Source: Monarcha castaneiventris obscurior (Eukaryota > Chordata > Aves > Passeriformes > Monarchidae). From it: DNA of 64,000 nucleotides. The stretch is taken from NCBI GenBank assembly GCA_026261815.1, contig JAMPIT010000862.1, positions 1,166,001 to 1,230,000 of the forward strand. Direction: 5' to 3'. The translations under genes were made by a program, and so were the position numbers. The notes under the pieces are model-generated. The model searched no databases. It was not told the origin of the DNA and worked only from the letters and a program-made list of their open reading frames with translations. Numbering within the stretch: the first letter of the stretch is position 1; every line of letters begins with the position of its first letter. Below are positions 40,695 through 52,190 of this stretch, in pieces.

Positions 40695-43586
40695 TTGCCT
40701 CTGGACAAGCACAGAAGTCTTTTTCTTTCTGAATGGCTAATAACAATAACAGAGCCGTTCTTCCTGTCTAATGATGAAAGAGGTGGCAGTCAAGTTCTTT
40801 CTCTTAGATGTACTGTGCACTCACGGCTGACCACGAACCATTTTGAAACCTACAGCTTCAGGAATTACTCCCTCTCATAGGTACAATTCTGTTTTGATTT
40901 TGTTGCTGTGGATTATAAGTAATTTGCCACATTTTTAAAATTTTACTTTTGTCCTCCAGTCTATGGGCATGGTAAAGAATTTACTTTTTAAACGTCAAAT
41001 AAATGTAGTTCACCAGATTATATTTTTTTTTATAGTGAGAGGGTGATACATTATCAGAATTCTGGTGTAAACTCAGTTTGGATCCTCCCAAAATTCTGCC
41101 AAAGGAGGACTGAAAATCCCTGGCAAAGGTTTTGTGGTTTATTTTCTTTTTAATGTGAGAAGATTGCAAAATTTTTGGTCATTTAAGAAGATGGTTTTTA
41201 AGGGGTGTTTGGGGTTTTTTTCTCCTGAAAGACTCCACCACTCTCAATATTTTCCTGAGTTGGGCAGCTCTCAGCTGGCTGGGTAATGATCTCGGAAACT
41301 GCCCCGCCAGTGTTTCACATTCAAATTCACCTTCCCAAATCCACGGCATAATTTTTGGCCAAAGTAATGTCAGTCATTGCCGTCTGCGGCGAGTACAAAC
41401 AGGACCCCCTAATGGCAGCCATTTTTATTTGTTTCTTAAGATCCAAAGGCTGCTGAAAGAACAATTGGATAAAGTTGAGGATTGGAGAAGCTTGATTTTC
41501 TTGTTCCAGTGAAATGAAACTCCCGTCCTTTTTTTTCTTCCCCTTTCCCTTAAAAGCCAGAGTCAGCTAGGGGGTTGTAGCTGTGTCAAAGCCGTTGGGA
41601 TGCCACTGCTGATCACTTTAATTACTAGGACTAAGGAGGATAAAATTAAAAGTAGCACCATTGAAGCAGTGGAAGAAAGCTTGCCGAGATGTCAGTGAAC
41701 TGTGAAATATAAAAATTGCATACCAATACATTTTTATAGGAGGGAAACAAGGAATTACATTACTTATTCTTGAAGAGTTTGTCCTTAAATAGTCAAGTTT
41801 TCCTCACTGTGCATCTGCATGGCAGATCTTTAAACCATTACAAAATAGTTGGGGGAAAATAACAAAGAAAACTGTAATGTCTCTTTGGCATGTCAGATTC
41901 GTGTCAGAGGGTGAAAGATTTTACTGAGTTTTCTTTTCAACTGTACGGGAAAAAAAATCACTGTGTGTTTGCTTGGTCCTTTCTTGGTGCAGTGCTTCTT
42001 TTTGTGTCTCCTGGGGTTTTTTTTTAATATTTTTGTTCATGCCTCCGTACCTCTCCCGAGTGCTTTCCTTTCCAAATTCTAGCTTGATACACTGTTTAAC
42101 AATTTTTCTGTACCTCAAAACTTAATCTATCTACTTTTTCTGCTCTCAGTTTCATTGCTCCTTCCACCCGTGTTTCTTCTGCCAAGCTCAGTAACCGAGG
42201 GTTCAAATACCTGAATTGAATTTAAGCAAGAACTAGGCTGGTTTTTCCCTTATCCGCTGGTGATGATTGGCTTAATCAGCACAAACACAAGCCACCATAA
42301 TCTGTGTTTGCTTGGAGATCCCCGGGATGTTAATGACTATGCTAATAATTCAGGAGACAAGTTCTCTTTCAGGAGGAGGGGAGGAAAGGAGAGGAGAGAA
42401 ATCAGCCAGCTCAGTTTAGGGCATTTTTGTCACAAACACGTAACTGGCCCCATTTTAAATTACACGTGCTGAAGTAGATTAAATTGTTTGACATTAAACC
42501 ACACGGGAATCTTAATTTTGTACATTCGTTCTTAAAAGTCATTTAAGTTAAGCCCCCAAGTTCCTATATCCAAGGAATTAGGAATATTAGAGGTTTGAGC
42601 AGTTTTATTTCAAGTAAAATAATGTTACCAAATACTGTGGGTCGAAATAAAACCGTTTGCTGTGTCAGTTGGCTGGCTAGAAATTAAATTAAATTGATCT
42701 ATTATAGTGCATAGTTGGAGGGGGGGAGAATGCTTTCCAGTTGTCTTTCTAATGTGTACTTTACTAAATAAATTTTTGATAGAACTGTTGCTCTTTGCCT
42801 TCTGGGAAGTTAAAGGGTGAGAAAGCAAACAAAGCCCATGTGCCATCCTTCTGCCTCGAAGGGCCCAGGCAGAATTGTCTTTCCAGGGGAGGACATTAGG
42901 AGAAAAGTAAATCAAGGCAATCTGATAGGGAATCGGGACTCTGTCACTCAGAGGCGAGATATTGTGCTGTGTCCATATACTTTGTTTACTGTAGGGTTTT
43001 ATGAGTTGTAACCTGCCCATGCAAGCTGTTAATGAGGCTAAATCTTTCTGCTTGAGGATTGAATTACAGCACACCTCTGGGCTAATGGTTATAAACAGAA
43101 AGTCCCATTAGGGCTGCATTCTGATTCAGTCATTTGCATTTTTTCTATTGTACCGAGAACAATGCTGAGTAAATAGCTACAAACAAACAATTTACATGGA
43201 AATGGATAAAATGTACCTAATTAGTATTTTGCGCTTGTTTTATTAATGATTGCTTAAACTAAATAGCACTTAGCAACAGCTCTCACCAGCCTCTGCAGGT
43301 GTGGGATGCTCAAGTTTCTGGGTTGGTGGGAAGGCTGCCAGAATGGCTCTCCAAAATTAGGCAGTTTGTTATATTCCACTTAGTTCAGGTCAACAGCCTG
43401 TACCTGGGATTTATCCAGGTCATTATGTCAATAATACAAACTTACTGGCAGGTTAGATTTAAGCCAAGCACTGACTTTGTTGCACTTATGAACATTTCTG
43501 ATATTGAGGGGTGGGGAAGAAAAGTCCTAACTTTGCAAATATCCCATGTTTAAAGTGACAACAGAAATGGTTTCCCTCATGGAAAC

Positions 43587-43625
43587 TGTTTAAACATATC
43601 TTACAGGTATGTTTAAACACATCTT
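43587..43625. repeat. Spaced 16-bp direct repeat around GTTTAAAC
   Basis: TGTTTAAACATATCTT (43587-43602) and TGTTTAAACACATCTT (43610-43625) differ at one base and are separated by seven bases. Each holds the 8-bp palindrome GTTTAAAC and a forkhead-like TGTTTA word. Confidence 0.7.
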
Positions 43626-44413
43626 TTTATGAAGATTTTTTTATCATGGTGGGCTAGTCTTTTACAAAATTTCATGCTGCAGAGCTTCGTTTATTTATGT
43701 AACTGAAATATTATCATGCATCTGAGTGATGAGCTTTAGTGGGACAACACTATGTGGCATGGTTCCAGTATGATTCCTTTAATTATTGACCAAAGCCCCA
43801 TTAGTAGGATATTTTAAAGGGATGCAAAGTCTTTTCTGCTGTGAGAGCATCTATTGTTCTTTCTGTAATTTTCATTAGTTTATTTTCTTTTTTAAGAAAA
43901 ATATCCCTTGAAGTCAAAGAACATGTGTCAGATTTGATGCCACTTTACACTTTGAAGTCAGCTTGGTGCTTGGGGTAACCAAGAGCAACATCTGGCTTTT
44001 CAGTTCAGTTCTGTGACAGAATACTACTCAAATGAGTAATTCAATTTATTAAAACCATTTTATAGCCATGGTAAAACTTTGCTCAAATCACTCATTGGGT
44101 GTGATTACTTTGAGACAAAAGTGTCTGCAAATTTTCATCAAGGTGTTTTTACAGAACATAATTTATAAAAGCTTTACATTGCAAATCATCAGGTTTCTAA
44201 TGCAGTAATAATTTGGGGAATGTTTAAAAAAAATAATCTGACGCATGGATGTCTTTAAAAATCGTGGTGTGACACCCAACTGATATCGAGCGTCCTATTT
44301 ATAATGTGGGCCAAGCACCATGCTGTAAACCAGTTCCTATCATGATGATCAGATTGAGAATGAAATTGCATTTCTGTCAATTACTGAGTTGGCAACTGTT
44401 CAATATATCTTAG

Positions 44414-44561
44414 CAGCAAGATGAAGAGCGGCGTCGGCAGCTGAGAGAGAGAGCTCGTCAGCTAATAGCAGAAGCTCGATCTGGAGTGAAGATGTCAGAA
44501 CTTCCCAGCTACACTGAAATGGCTGCAGAAAAGTTGAAAGAAAGGTCAAAGGCATCTGGAG
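44414..44561 (+). CDS. EHBP1: EHBP1 exon: second Arg/Ala-rich helix
   Basis: The exon is 148 nt, phase 0 in and 1 out. It encodes a charged helix (EERRRQLRERARQLIAEARS at about codons 4-23), then VKMSELPSYTEMAAEKLKERS and Lys-Ala-Ser-Gly. This is nearly identical to human EHBP1 as recalled; human has Gly where this has Thr after PSY. The acceptor is a tandem TAGCAG, and the upstream AG (44412-44413) is chosen because it keeps both Gln residues seen in human. The donor GTGAGC starts at 44562. The final single G joins the next exon to give an Asp codon. Confidence 0.96.
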
Positions 44562-47500
44562 GTGAGCTGAGGAACCTTGTATCTTATTCCTATGGCAACC
44601 TAGAAACCAGAGACCTTTTTGGGTATCACTTTTATTCACACTTCAAAACGTTGTTGTTCATCAGGTGAACGTATCAAAAGACCTGGCTGTAGATGTGTTT
44701 CCTAAATCAGCGGTTTGTCACCAAATTTCCAACAGTTAAAAGAAAAGCAACCATGTGATTGAAAGAAAAATACGTTCTGTGAACAAGTAGCTCACATTGG
44801 CCCATTATTTACAGATTTCTCATTACCCACAGTTTTTTGGAATTTCATGGTTGTTGGTTCTCTTCAGTATATGTTTTTATATAGGAATGTGGACGTAATT
44901 TTGGGGGAAAACAACATTTGAAATATTTAATAAATGTTATTTTGTATTAAATGTGTTCAAAAGAAGAGAATTTTAAATGTGGCCTGTGAGAGGTGGGGGC
45001 AACAACCTTTTGATTTTAAATGGCAGTCTTTTGACACACCACTTGCTTTTACAGGTTTTGAGTTGTAATATTGCTATAATGTTATTAAACTGACTTTGAA
45101 ATACCATTAAAATTCATATACCTGCCAGTGCTATGAGCTGGAGTAATGTAGTGTCACTCAAACTCAAATGGGTCCTGAGCACACGTTTCAGTGCTGACTT
45201 CTTGCTCTTTTAATGTCTTCTACATATTCTAAGGGAAATAGTGTTTCTCTAACTCATAATCATAAGGCAAAGTGTGAGGAAAATCCAGTTTGATACTCAC
45301 AATGTATGTAGATTCAACAAAAATATTTATTTCTTCTCTACTACATGTATTTTATATGCATAAATATTTAAGTACAGTCGTACTGCACCCTAAGCCCTAC
45401 ACTTTCTGTTCCATTTAACACCAAAGAGAAAGAGGTGAGTTGTACTTCTCCCTTTGGGTCTGGTCTTCAGTTTTACTCTCTTTGCCCAGTAAACTGAGCT
45501 TGCCAACATAACTCTCTTTTATGATAAATAGAGACATGACATCCTTGATGGCAGTAAGGCTGAGCCAAAGGACACATTACATAGGCTATGGTGTTCCTCA
45601 TCTTTCTTCACAGTTTGTGACTCCCCATCCTACATTATTTCATTACTTCCTCCTCACTGTTTCATCGTGCCTGTACATAGCTGTTCCTGCCATACCTTCT
45701 CTCCAAGTAAGGTCTTTGTCTTGTTATTTCCTGGGTGCTCAGCTGGATAGCAGTGACCCTGTTTTGTTGCAGTGACTCCCTTGAAGTGTTGCTAAAGATC
45801 CCAGTGTGCTGCTTTCTGGGACGTGGTCTTCCTGTTTCATATTTTGCTCTGTATTTTGCCATTGGTTGCCCTGCCCTTTGTTCAGTTTGTAAGCAGTCTC
45901 AGATGTAGCTGTGCATATGTATTTAAAGAGATCTGCTTTTATAGAGGGAGATTGCATAGGCACCCAGAGAGTTTAGAGTTACTAGAAGAGCAGACAGTGT
46001 CAGAACTGATGACAGCTCATTTATAAAGTTATCACCACTCTACCTGTTGGGTTTTGTCCAGTGTAACAATTTCACAGCTTTCTACTTATGCATTGATTTA
46101 TACTTCCTACCTTGATTTCTCTTCATTCATACAGTAGTTTGGCCAATCTATTTGAACTTCTCTTGGACCTAAAGTTTTCATTCCCTGTCTTGTTTTATCC
46201 CTCTTTGCTCTTTTCATGACAATGTGCATTTTATAATGTTTTCTTCTGCTTCCTCCTTCTCAAAGAGCTTTCTGTATGGCACATCTTCCACATAATTCTA
46301 CCACACCACTGGTATTTTCAGGTGCCACATGAGGTCTCCACTCAAGAAATTCATTCTTCTAAAATGTAGTAGTTCTGTGAAAAGGCACCAACACTTAACA
46401 AACCAAATTAATTGGAATTATTTCTGAGTTTAGTCTTTTTTTTTTTTCAATTTCCACCAAAAATGAGGATTTAATAGACAGTCTCCTTATTACTACTGGG
46501 CTCTGAATGTTTCACAATGCATTCACATTTTTATTGTGTAGAGTCCTGTGTTCCCTACACAATACCCAAGACAAGCTTATTATCTTATGTCTTCCAAGCT
46601 GTCTTGCCCATTATACATCATTAATCTCTTCTTCTGCATTGATTGCAATTACTTTTTGATTTACAAAAAAGGAATGTACCAAGTAATTTTACTCTCAATT
46701 CAATTATTTCAGAAAAAAGTGACTTTTCAGCTCTGGGATTTTGGAGTTTTTAAAGACTGTCTTCTTCCTTTACAACTGTAGGTAAAAACATGATCTCTTT
46801 CATTGTTTCTATATGCTCATTAAGAATTTCATGCTTTGGCAGTGGTGCAATATTCTCTGTTAAAAGGCTTTATTTAATCAAGGTCTGAAAAACTCAAATG
46901 CCTATGGCAAGTTGAAACTTTCCTGGATAAGCAACATCCCTAGCTATGAAATTCAGTCTTTTTCATAAGTTATTTGGCATGTGAAACAGAAAATTCTTGT
47001 TCCTGCCAACTGCCAGAGGGTTTGGGATGGCAGCTTCAAATTTATTAGATGTCCTACTAGCTTCAGGCCGATAAGCGGATGCCATGAGATGTATCCAAGG
47101 ACAGTATCAAGATAGAGATCCAAATATCCCCCCTTTTCCTAGCAGCAACAGGACAAAGGAACTGACATATTATCTAGGAATTGTCCCTGTGCAGTGGAAC
47201 ACCCGTCTACTCTTCTGGGATTTGGGTGGTGTGTTTTCTTTAGTCTCTGGCACATCTCCATCCTTTATTTGAGCTGGCATCGGTGTGAGGAAGTGGCTCG
47301 GACCCGGGGGTGGTGAGGACAGGGTATATTCAAGATTTCACTTCTGAGGCAATGATTTTTAGGGAATGTATGTGATGGCACAGCCTTACTCATCATGCTT
47401 AGTCTCCAACTCGTGAAACAAGTGTTAGGTCCTCAATATTTTTAGCAGGCAGTTATTTCTATCTGTCGGCAGTTACTGCTGTAATTTCTTGTCCTGACAT

Positions 47501-47813
47501 CAGATTTCTTGTACACGAAACCAGTATTTCAACTCTGCATTTCTTCCATTCTCCGCCTTTGCTGCCTTTATTGCTGTGCAGAGGCTCCTGTCACATCCTG
47601 TAGCCTTAAAGTGAACTCTGTACCTGAAAGTAAATAAACTAAATATCTCACCATCCACAAGCCTGTAGGACTTCCCAGAGACAATGCTGAAGGCTGGAGA
47701 CATCTTCCCCGAAGAGCGAGTACTGTTTGTGCAGCTTCTCCCAATAACGTGATCCAGCCCCCATCAATGCTTTTGCTTCACTATGAAAATTATTCCTTTT
47801 TTGTTTAATCTAG
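44562..47813 (+). other. EHBP1: 3.3-kb intron segment before the candidate exon
   Basis: Intronic sequence with no recognised exon or repeat beyond a T run near 46436. If the candidate exon at 47814-47916 is not used, this is the first part of one 7.5-kb intron reaching 52073. Confidence 0.75.
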
Positions 47814-47916
47814 AAATTGATGCAGCCAGCTGCAGCTCCTTCACATGTGGACAAGCTTAAACCAAGTCAAGGGAATATCAGTTTACCACAGATTAGGCCT
47901 GACCTTAATCTGAATA
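47814..47916 (+). CDS. EHBP1: Candidate alternative EHBP1 exon (phase conflict with the upstream exon)
   Basis: A T-rich tract ending TAATCTAG precedes it and a good donor ATA|GTAAGA follows at 47917. Frame 1 is open throughout, reading KLMQPAAAPSHVDKLKPSQG and then a segment ending PQIRPDLNLN. That reading enters in phase 0 and leaves in phase 1, exactly like the exon at 44414-44561. It could therefore replace that exon, but not follow it: after the 44414 exon the frame reaches TAA at 47858-47860. A second acceptor AG at 47828-47829 would give an 87-nt, in-frame symmetric exon. I do not recall this peptide in human EHBP1. It may be an alternative exon, a poison exon or a decoy. Confidence 0.45.
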
Positions 47917-48769
47917 GTAAGACATAAAAGCTATTAAATGCCTCTGGGTCCTTTTCCACCAACATTCTGGCATTTCCACATGGTTCCAAAAGATACTTAT
48001 TTCTCTCTCTCCAGTCCAGACTGCAGTCCATGCTGTGTAGGTGATGGTCAGTGCTGTTTAGTTGTTCACGCAATCCTTTATCTCTTGTTTTGTTCATTCC
48101 TTCATGACATAGTAAAGCTTTGGTGTCTTTCTAGGATTCAAATTTACATACTTTTCAAGGAACAGTTCTTCAGTCCTTTTCTAAATGTCTGCTCTGGTTC
48201 TAGACCAAGTGCTTTAAGTTTTTCACACTAGCAATTTGTTCTTTTCATAAAAGATATCTGTTATCTCTTCGTCATGTTGTTCCTTTTATCATTTATAATT
48301 GCAAAATCTTGTTGTAACATGCTCCCTAAACACATTTCCCTTTTAATTCACTGGAAGAACATTGAACTGGAAAAAACCCTAGAGTAATTTAAATCAAGGA
48401 ATCTAGATTTTTAAAGATACTCAAAAAATTCTGAAATTACTTCAAATTACTGCTTTTAATTGATTTTTTTTTTAAATAAGTGTAAATGTCCTGATAATCA
48501 TATTCAGTCAAAGTCTGCCAACTTTAAATTAAATACTAGGTCAGGTCATTATCTGATACTAGAAACTGGTGTCTTCCACATTCCGATCTCTTTTGTTTCC
48601 TAAAATGATGGTGTCAAAGGCAGTGCCTCTGATCTCATCTTGCTGTATTAAATTAAAGAAAATCAAATAATCTAATATAAGCATTCTCTTAGTATGCAGG
48701 AGTCTTATACCCTGTCATCTTGTTTAGATTGTTTTGACACATCCAGCATCCGGTGGGGTGACTGGTAGC

Positions 48770-48793
48770 TGTGAGCTGACCTTGTGAGCTGAC
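48770..48793. repeat. Small tandem duplication
   Basis: TGTGAGCTGAC occurs twice at a 13-bp offset (48770-48780 and 48783-48793), most simply a replication-slippage duplication. Confidence 0.7.
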
Positions 48794-50539
48794 TCCTTTG
48801 GGTGATTCCAAAAGTCATTGCCTGCTTCTAGGCTCCAGGTGGATTTGGTTCCCCTCTGCCATGACAGTGTCCTTCTTTATTCCCTTCTACCTCTTCCAAA
48901 TGTCCACAGTAGCCCAGTCATGCTTTCAGTGTGCCCCTGTGAACTCCAGGATGTATTTGAGAGTACCGTGGCCTGAGAGCCACCGCATTTCTGCAACATC
49001 ATCGTGAGGGAATATATAAATTATAAATAATGGTGTGCAAAGTCCAGCTCCTCATCAGAAACAGTAGAGCATCTTTGAAGGAAATTCAAAACCGTCAGAA
49101 TTGCTGCTGTTGCTGCTTTACCATTCTGTTTTCTCTTCAGTCTGCTGCTTACCCCTTTACTTTTTATCCTTTTTTCCATTTCATGAAGACCATGCTGTGC
49201 CCTTCTATTTTGTTCACTTACCTCTGCACTTCCTGGAACAACAGGAATCCAGATTCCAGGATCATCTGTGTGAATTTAAGTGGGAACAGAAAGGGTGTCT
49301 CAGAGAGTTGGAAGTGTTTCTGCCCACCCACTTCCATACGTGAAGTGCAATCTGTCAGGTCCCAGGTCTGGTCACAGATCTTGGATTGGCTGGAAAGAGA
49401 TGTTCTTCTCCATCACTCTGGCTTAATCTGGTGCAGTATGGAAGAAAGCTGAGTCTTCCAGAAACTAAGGAGAACTCATGGAGGGGAGCTCAGGGAAGTC
49501 ATGGTGCTCAGCTGAAGCACAGGGCTCCTACTCCACAGGCTGCTGCTCCATCACACACACAACTAGTGTTGAATAAGACACTGAAATGGGAACTTCTTTG
49601 CTCCTGTCTGTTATAGCAAGAGCCTTACTCTATATCAACAGAGGTCTGTGGAAGATGTTGATTAGTTACAGGGGAATTGAGGGTGCAGCTGGTTAGAAAA
49701 AAGTAGTAGACATAAAAAAATTAACAGGTTCCTAAAATGGGAATTATAGGGGCTGTGGAGATAAAGGGATAAAGTAAACATACAATTGTATGACCTTCAT
49801 GACAGCAGTGTGGACCTAAAGTGCAAGCTTCAGGTCTGGGAATGAGGTTGAGTATGTTTCCAAGACAGGTGATGAGTGATCAGCACCAATCCTGGTCCAA
49901 ACTTCTGGTATTCAGAATTATGGCATCTTGGTACTATATTTAGGAATGATATTTGAATGTACCCATGTCCTGTATTTATAATTTGTATTTTTTTTCCTAT
50001 CTTAGATGTTTTAAAGTTCCTTTAGTTACTCTATGTCTTGTTTCTTCAGACACACTTTAGCCTATTCTTTTTTATAATTTTTACAGACATGATGCATACA
50101 TAGGAAAAAAATGATAGTGTAAGTCTGAACAAGTGTAGATAGCATTTGATATGAGATTTAAAAGTGAGCAAATACAATGCATCTACTTACTTTCGAAGTA
50201 CTAATTAGATTTTATGGACTTTAATTTCATTATATATTTGTATTGAAAATGTGAGTCAGGATTTTTTCTGGGATCTGCTTCACAATTCAGAACTTGCTAT
50301 TTGATCTTCCTCAAGTACCTTACTCTTTCTGTGCCATAGTTTACCTACATCATCATCATAATTGTAATTATAATAATCACCTACTTCATAAAACATTATG
50401 GGGCTCATTTATGAGTGATATTCATAAGCTGCTCTGAGAAACTTGGTAGAAAGATCCCATAAAAAATAATTACAATTATTATTTTATTTAAAATGTATGT
50501 AGCTTACAAACAATGCTGATGAAAAGTAGTGCAGTAAAG

Positions 50540-51465
50540 CACTTTTAACTGATTCATCAATGACTTGGATGAAGGGGCAGGTGCCTGCTCAGCAAGTTCA
50601 CTGGTGACACAAAGCTGGGAGCAGTGGCCGATACCCAGAGGGCTGTGAGCCCTTCAGAGGGTCAGGCTGGAGAGATGGGCAGGGAAGAACCTGCTGGAGT
50701 TCAGCAAGGGCAAATGCAGGGTCCTGCACCTGGGGAGGAACAACCCCAGGTACCAGCACGGGCTGGGGGTGACCTGCTGGGAAGCAGCTCTGGGGAGGAG
50801 GAGCTGGGGGTGCTGGTGGGCACCAAGCTGTCCATGGGCCAGCAGTGCCCTTGTGGCACATTCCCAATGGGATCCTGGGCTGCATTAGGAAGAGCACTGC
50901 CAGCTGGTCAGGGAGGTGATCCTGCCCCTGTGCCCAGCCCTGGTGAGGCACATCTGGAGTGCTGTGTCCAGTTCTGGGATCCTCAGGACAAGAGAGACAG
51001 GGAGCTGCTGGAGAGGGTCCAGCAGAGGATGACAAATGATGAAGGGCCTGGAGCAGCTCCCTTGTGAGGAAAGGCTGAGGGAGCTGGGCCTGTTCAGGCT
51101 GGAGAAGAGACACTGAGAGGGAACCTCATCCATGTCTGTCAGTGTCTGCAGGGAGGGGTCGGAGGATGGACCAGGCTCTGCTCAGCAGTGCTGGGCAATG
51201 GGACAAGAGGCACCGGGCAGGAACTGAGGCAGGAACTGAGGAAGTTCCACCTGAGCATGAGGAAGAGGTTCCTCACTGTGCAGTGCCCGAGCACTGGGAC
51301 AGATTGCCCAGAGAGGCTGTGGAGCCTCCCTCGCTGGGGGTATCCAAGAACCATCTGGACACACTCCTGTGCCATGTGCTCTGGGATGACCCTGCTTGAG
51401 CAGGGAGGTTGGACCAGATGACCCACAGTGGTCCTTTCCAACCTGACCCATCCTGAGGTTTTGGG
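50540..51465 (+). mobile_element. CR1-family LINE, 5'-truncated 3' end, degraded
   Basis: About 0.9 kb, sharply richer in G and C than its surroundings, reads as the last part of a CR1 retrotransposon in the same orientation as EHBP1. Fragments of the reverse-transcriptase C-terminal region can be read in more than one frame, for example HLECCVQFWDPQDKRDRELL near 50950-51010 and PREAVEPPSLGV near 51310-51345, so it is interrupted by frameshifts and stops. The end shows the typical GGTTGGACCAGATGACC and CCTTTCCAACCTGA words of the CR1 3' untranslated region, but the terminal 8-bp repeats are eroded. It is dead and 5' truncated, as nearly all CR1 copies are. Boundaries are approximate, within about 15 bp. 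Confidence 0.9.
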
Positions 51466-52073
51466 AAAGCAGCAATTCATGAGTGTGCTGTCACTGCACC
51501 TGACATAGGTGCTTACTGAGCATGATATTCCAGGTGGTAGCTTTCCTCCTTCTACCAGAAGGAGACTTCAACACCTAGGCAAGGTACAGTGATCCCAGCT
51601 CTGGGATGTACTGTACAAGGTGAGAAGTAGCAAGTCTCACCAGGCTGGGAGCTCAGTACCTGGAGCCTGTCTCAGGAGACAGCAGCTCAAGGTCCTTCTG
51701 CTGCCCAGACCCATCTGAACCTGCCACATGGCAGCTTTGGCACCCATTCTGCAGTATGGAGAAATGGGAGTCTGGGGGAAACCATTTTGACTCGAGTTAC
51801 CCAGAGGTTCATCGCAGAGAACAGCCACTGCTGAGGCCAGACTCTGCCTTTATTGGAGCAGGAGTTTCCAGCAGAGACTCCCGTATGTTTAATGAAATGT
51901 CTCAGTTTAAAGATAAATCCATAAGTGGACAGAGTGGAGTCTCCTTCCAGACTTATTTAATCATTTGCATTTTTATCATAACTCAGCTGGCTCTCTAAAG
52001 CATTCATTTTTTTTGAGTGATGTGTTGCATGTACATATGAAAATACTAACCTTAATGCTGTGTGTTCCTACAG

Positions 52074-52190
52074 ATGAGGATGAGGATGATGATAATATTG
52101 AGATAGATACTAATGAGGAGGCTCCTGAATGCTCTGTTACTGGAGGTGGAGATGAACTTACTAACCTAGAAAATGACCTTGATTCAACGG
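52074..52190 (+). CDS. EHBP1: EHBP1 exon: acidic linker segment
   Basis: The exon is 117 nt, phase 1 at both ends. With the preceding G it reads DEDEDDDNIEIDTNEEAPEC, then a stretch containing GGGDELTNLENDLDST, with a G left over for the next exon. Human EHBP1 has a similar but shorter acidic start and the same DELTNLENDLD core. It is strongly acidic and probably unstructured. The acceptor is TTCCTACAG (AG at 52072-52073); the donor GTAATT is slightly off consensus. Because the exon is symmetric, skipping keeps the frame, and an isoform without it is plausible. Confidence 0.94.

Larger units (their letters stand above)
26975..44413 (+). other. EHBP1: 17.4-kb intron with several enhancer-like blocks
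   Basis: The largest complete intron in the window. No EHBP1 exon was recognised. It contains a CT-rich tract (36678-36711), a G-run cluster (36320-36343), a CpG-bearing dyad (37059-37092), a CpG-richer patch (about 38150-38310), a 24-bp tandem duplication with TAATCC motifs (40647-40694), complex AT/homeodomain-motif blocks near 35160-35300, 41250-41480 and 42250-42560, and a spaced direct repeat (43587-43625). The open frames scattered through it are short, have no recognised similarity and overlap one another on both strands. Confidence 0.8.
47917..52073 (+). other. EHBP1: 4.2-kb intron segment carrying a CR1 fragment
   Basis: Intronic sequence with a small 13-bp-period duplication at 48770-48793 and a truncated CR1 LINE at about 50540-51465. 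No EHBP1 exon was recognised. The intron ends TGTGTTCCTACAG at 52073. Confidence 0.8.

Noticed and set aside
42625..43074. 149-codon open frame on the - strand
   Set aside because: No recognised similarity or domain, no splice or promoter context, and composition like the flanking intron. Chance open frame.
44562..44668. Extension of the second helix exon to a possible donor near 44665 (CATCAG|GTGAAC)
   Set aside because: The reading continues open to 44668, but the extended exon would end in phase 2 and disagree with the exon at 52074. The GTGAGC donor at 44562 keeps the frame and the human-like Ser-Gly-Asp junction.
50598..51113. 171-codon open frame on the - strand
   Set aside because: It is antisense to the GC-rich CR1 fragment, where stops are rare on both strands. 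Proline/glutamine-rich reading typical of such shadows.
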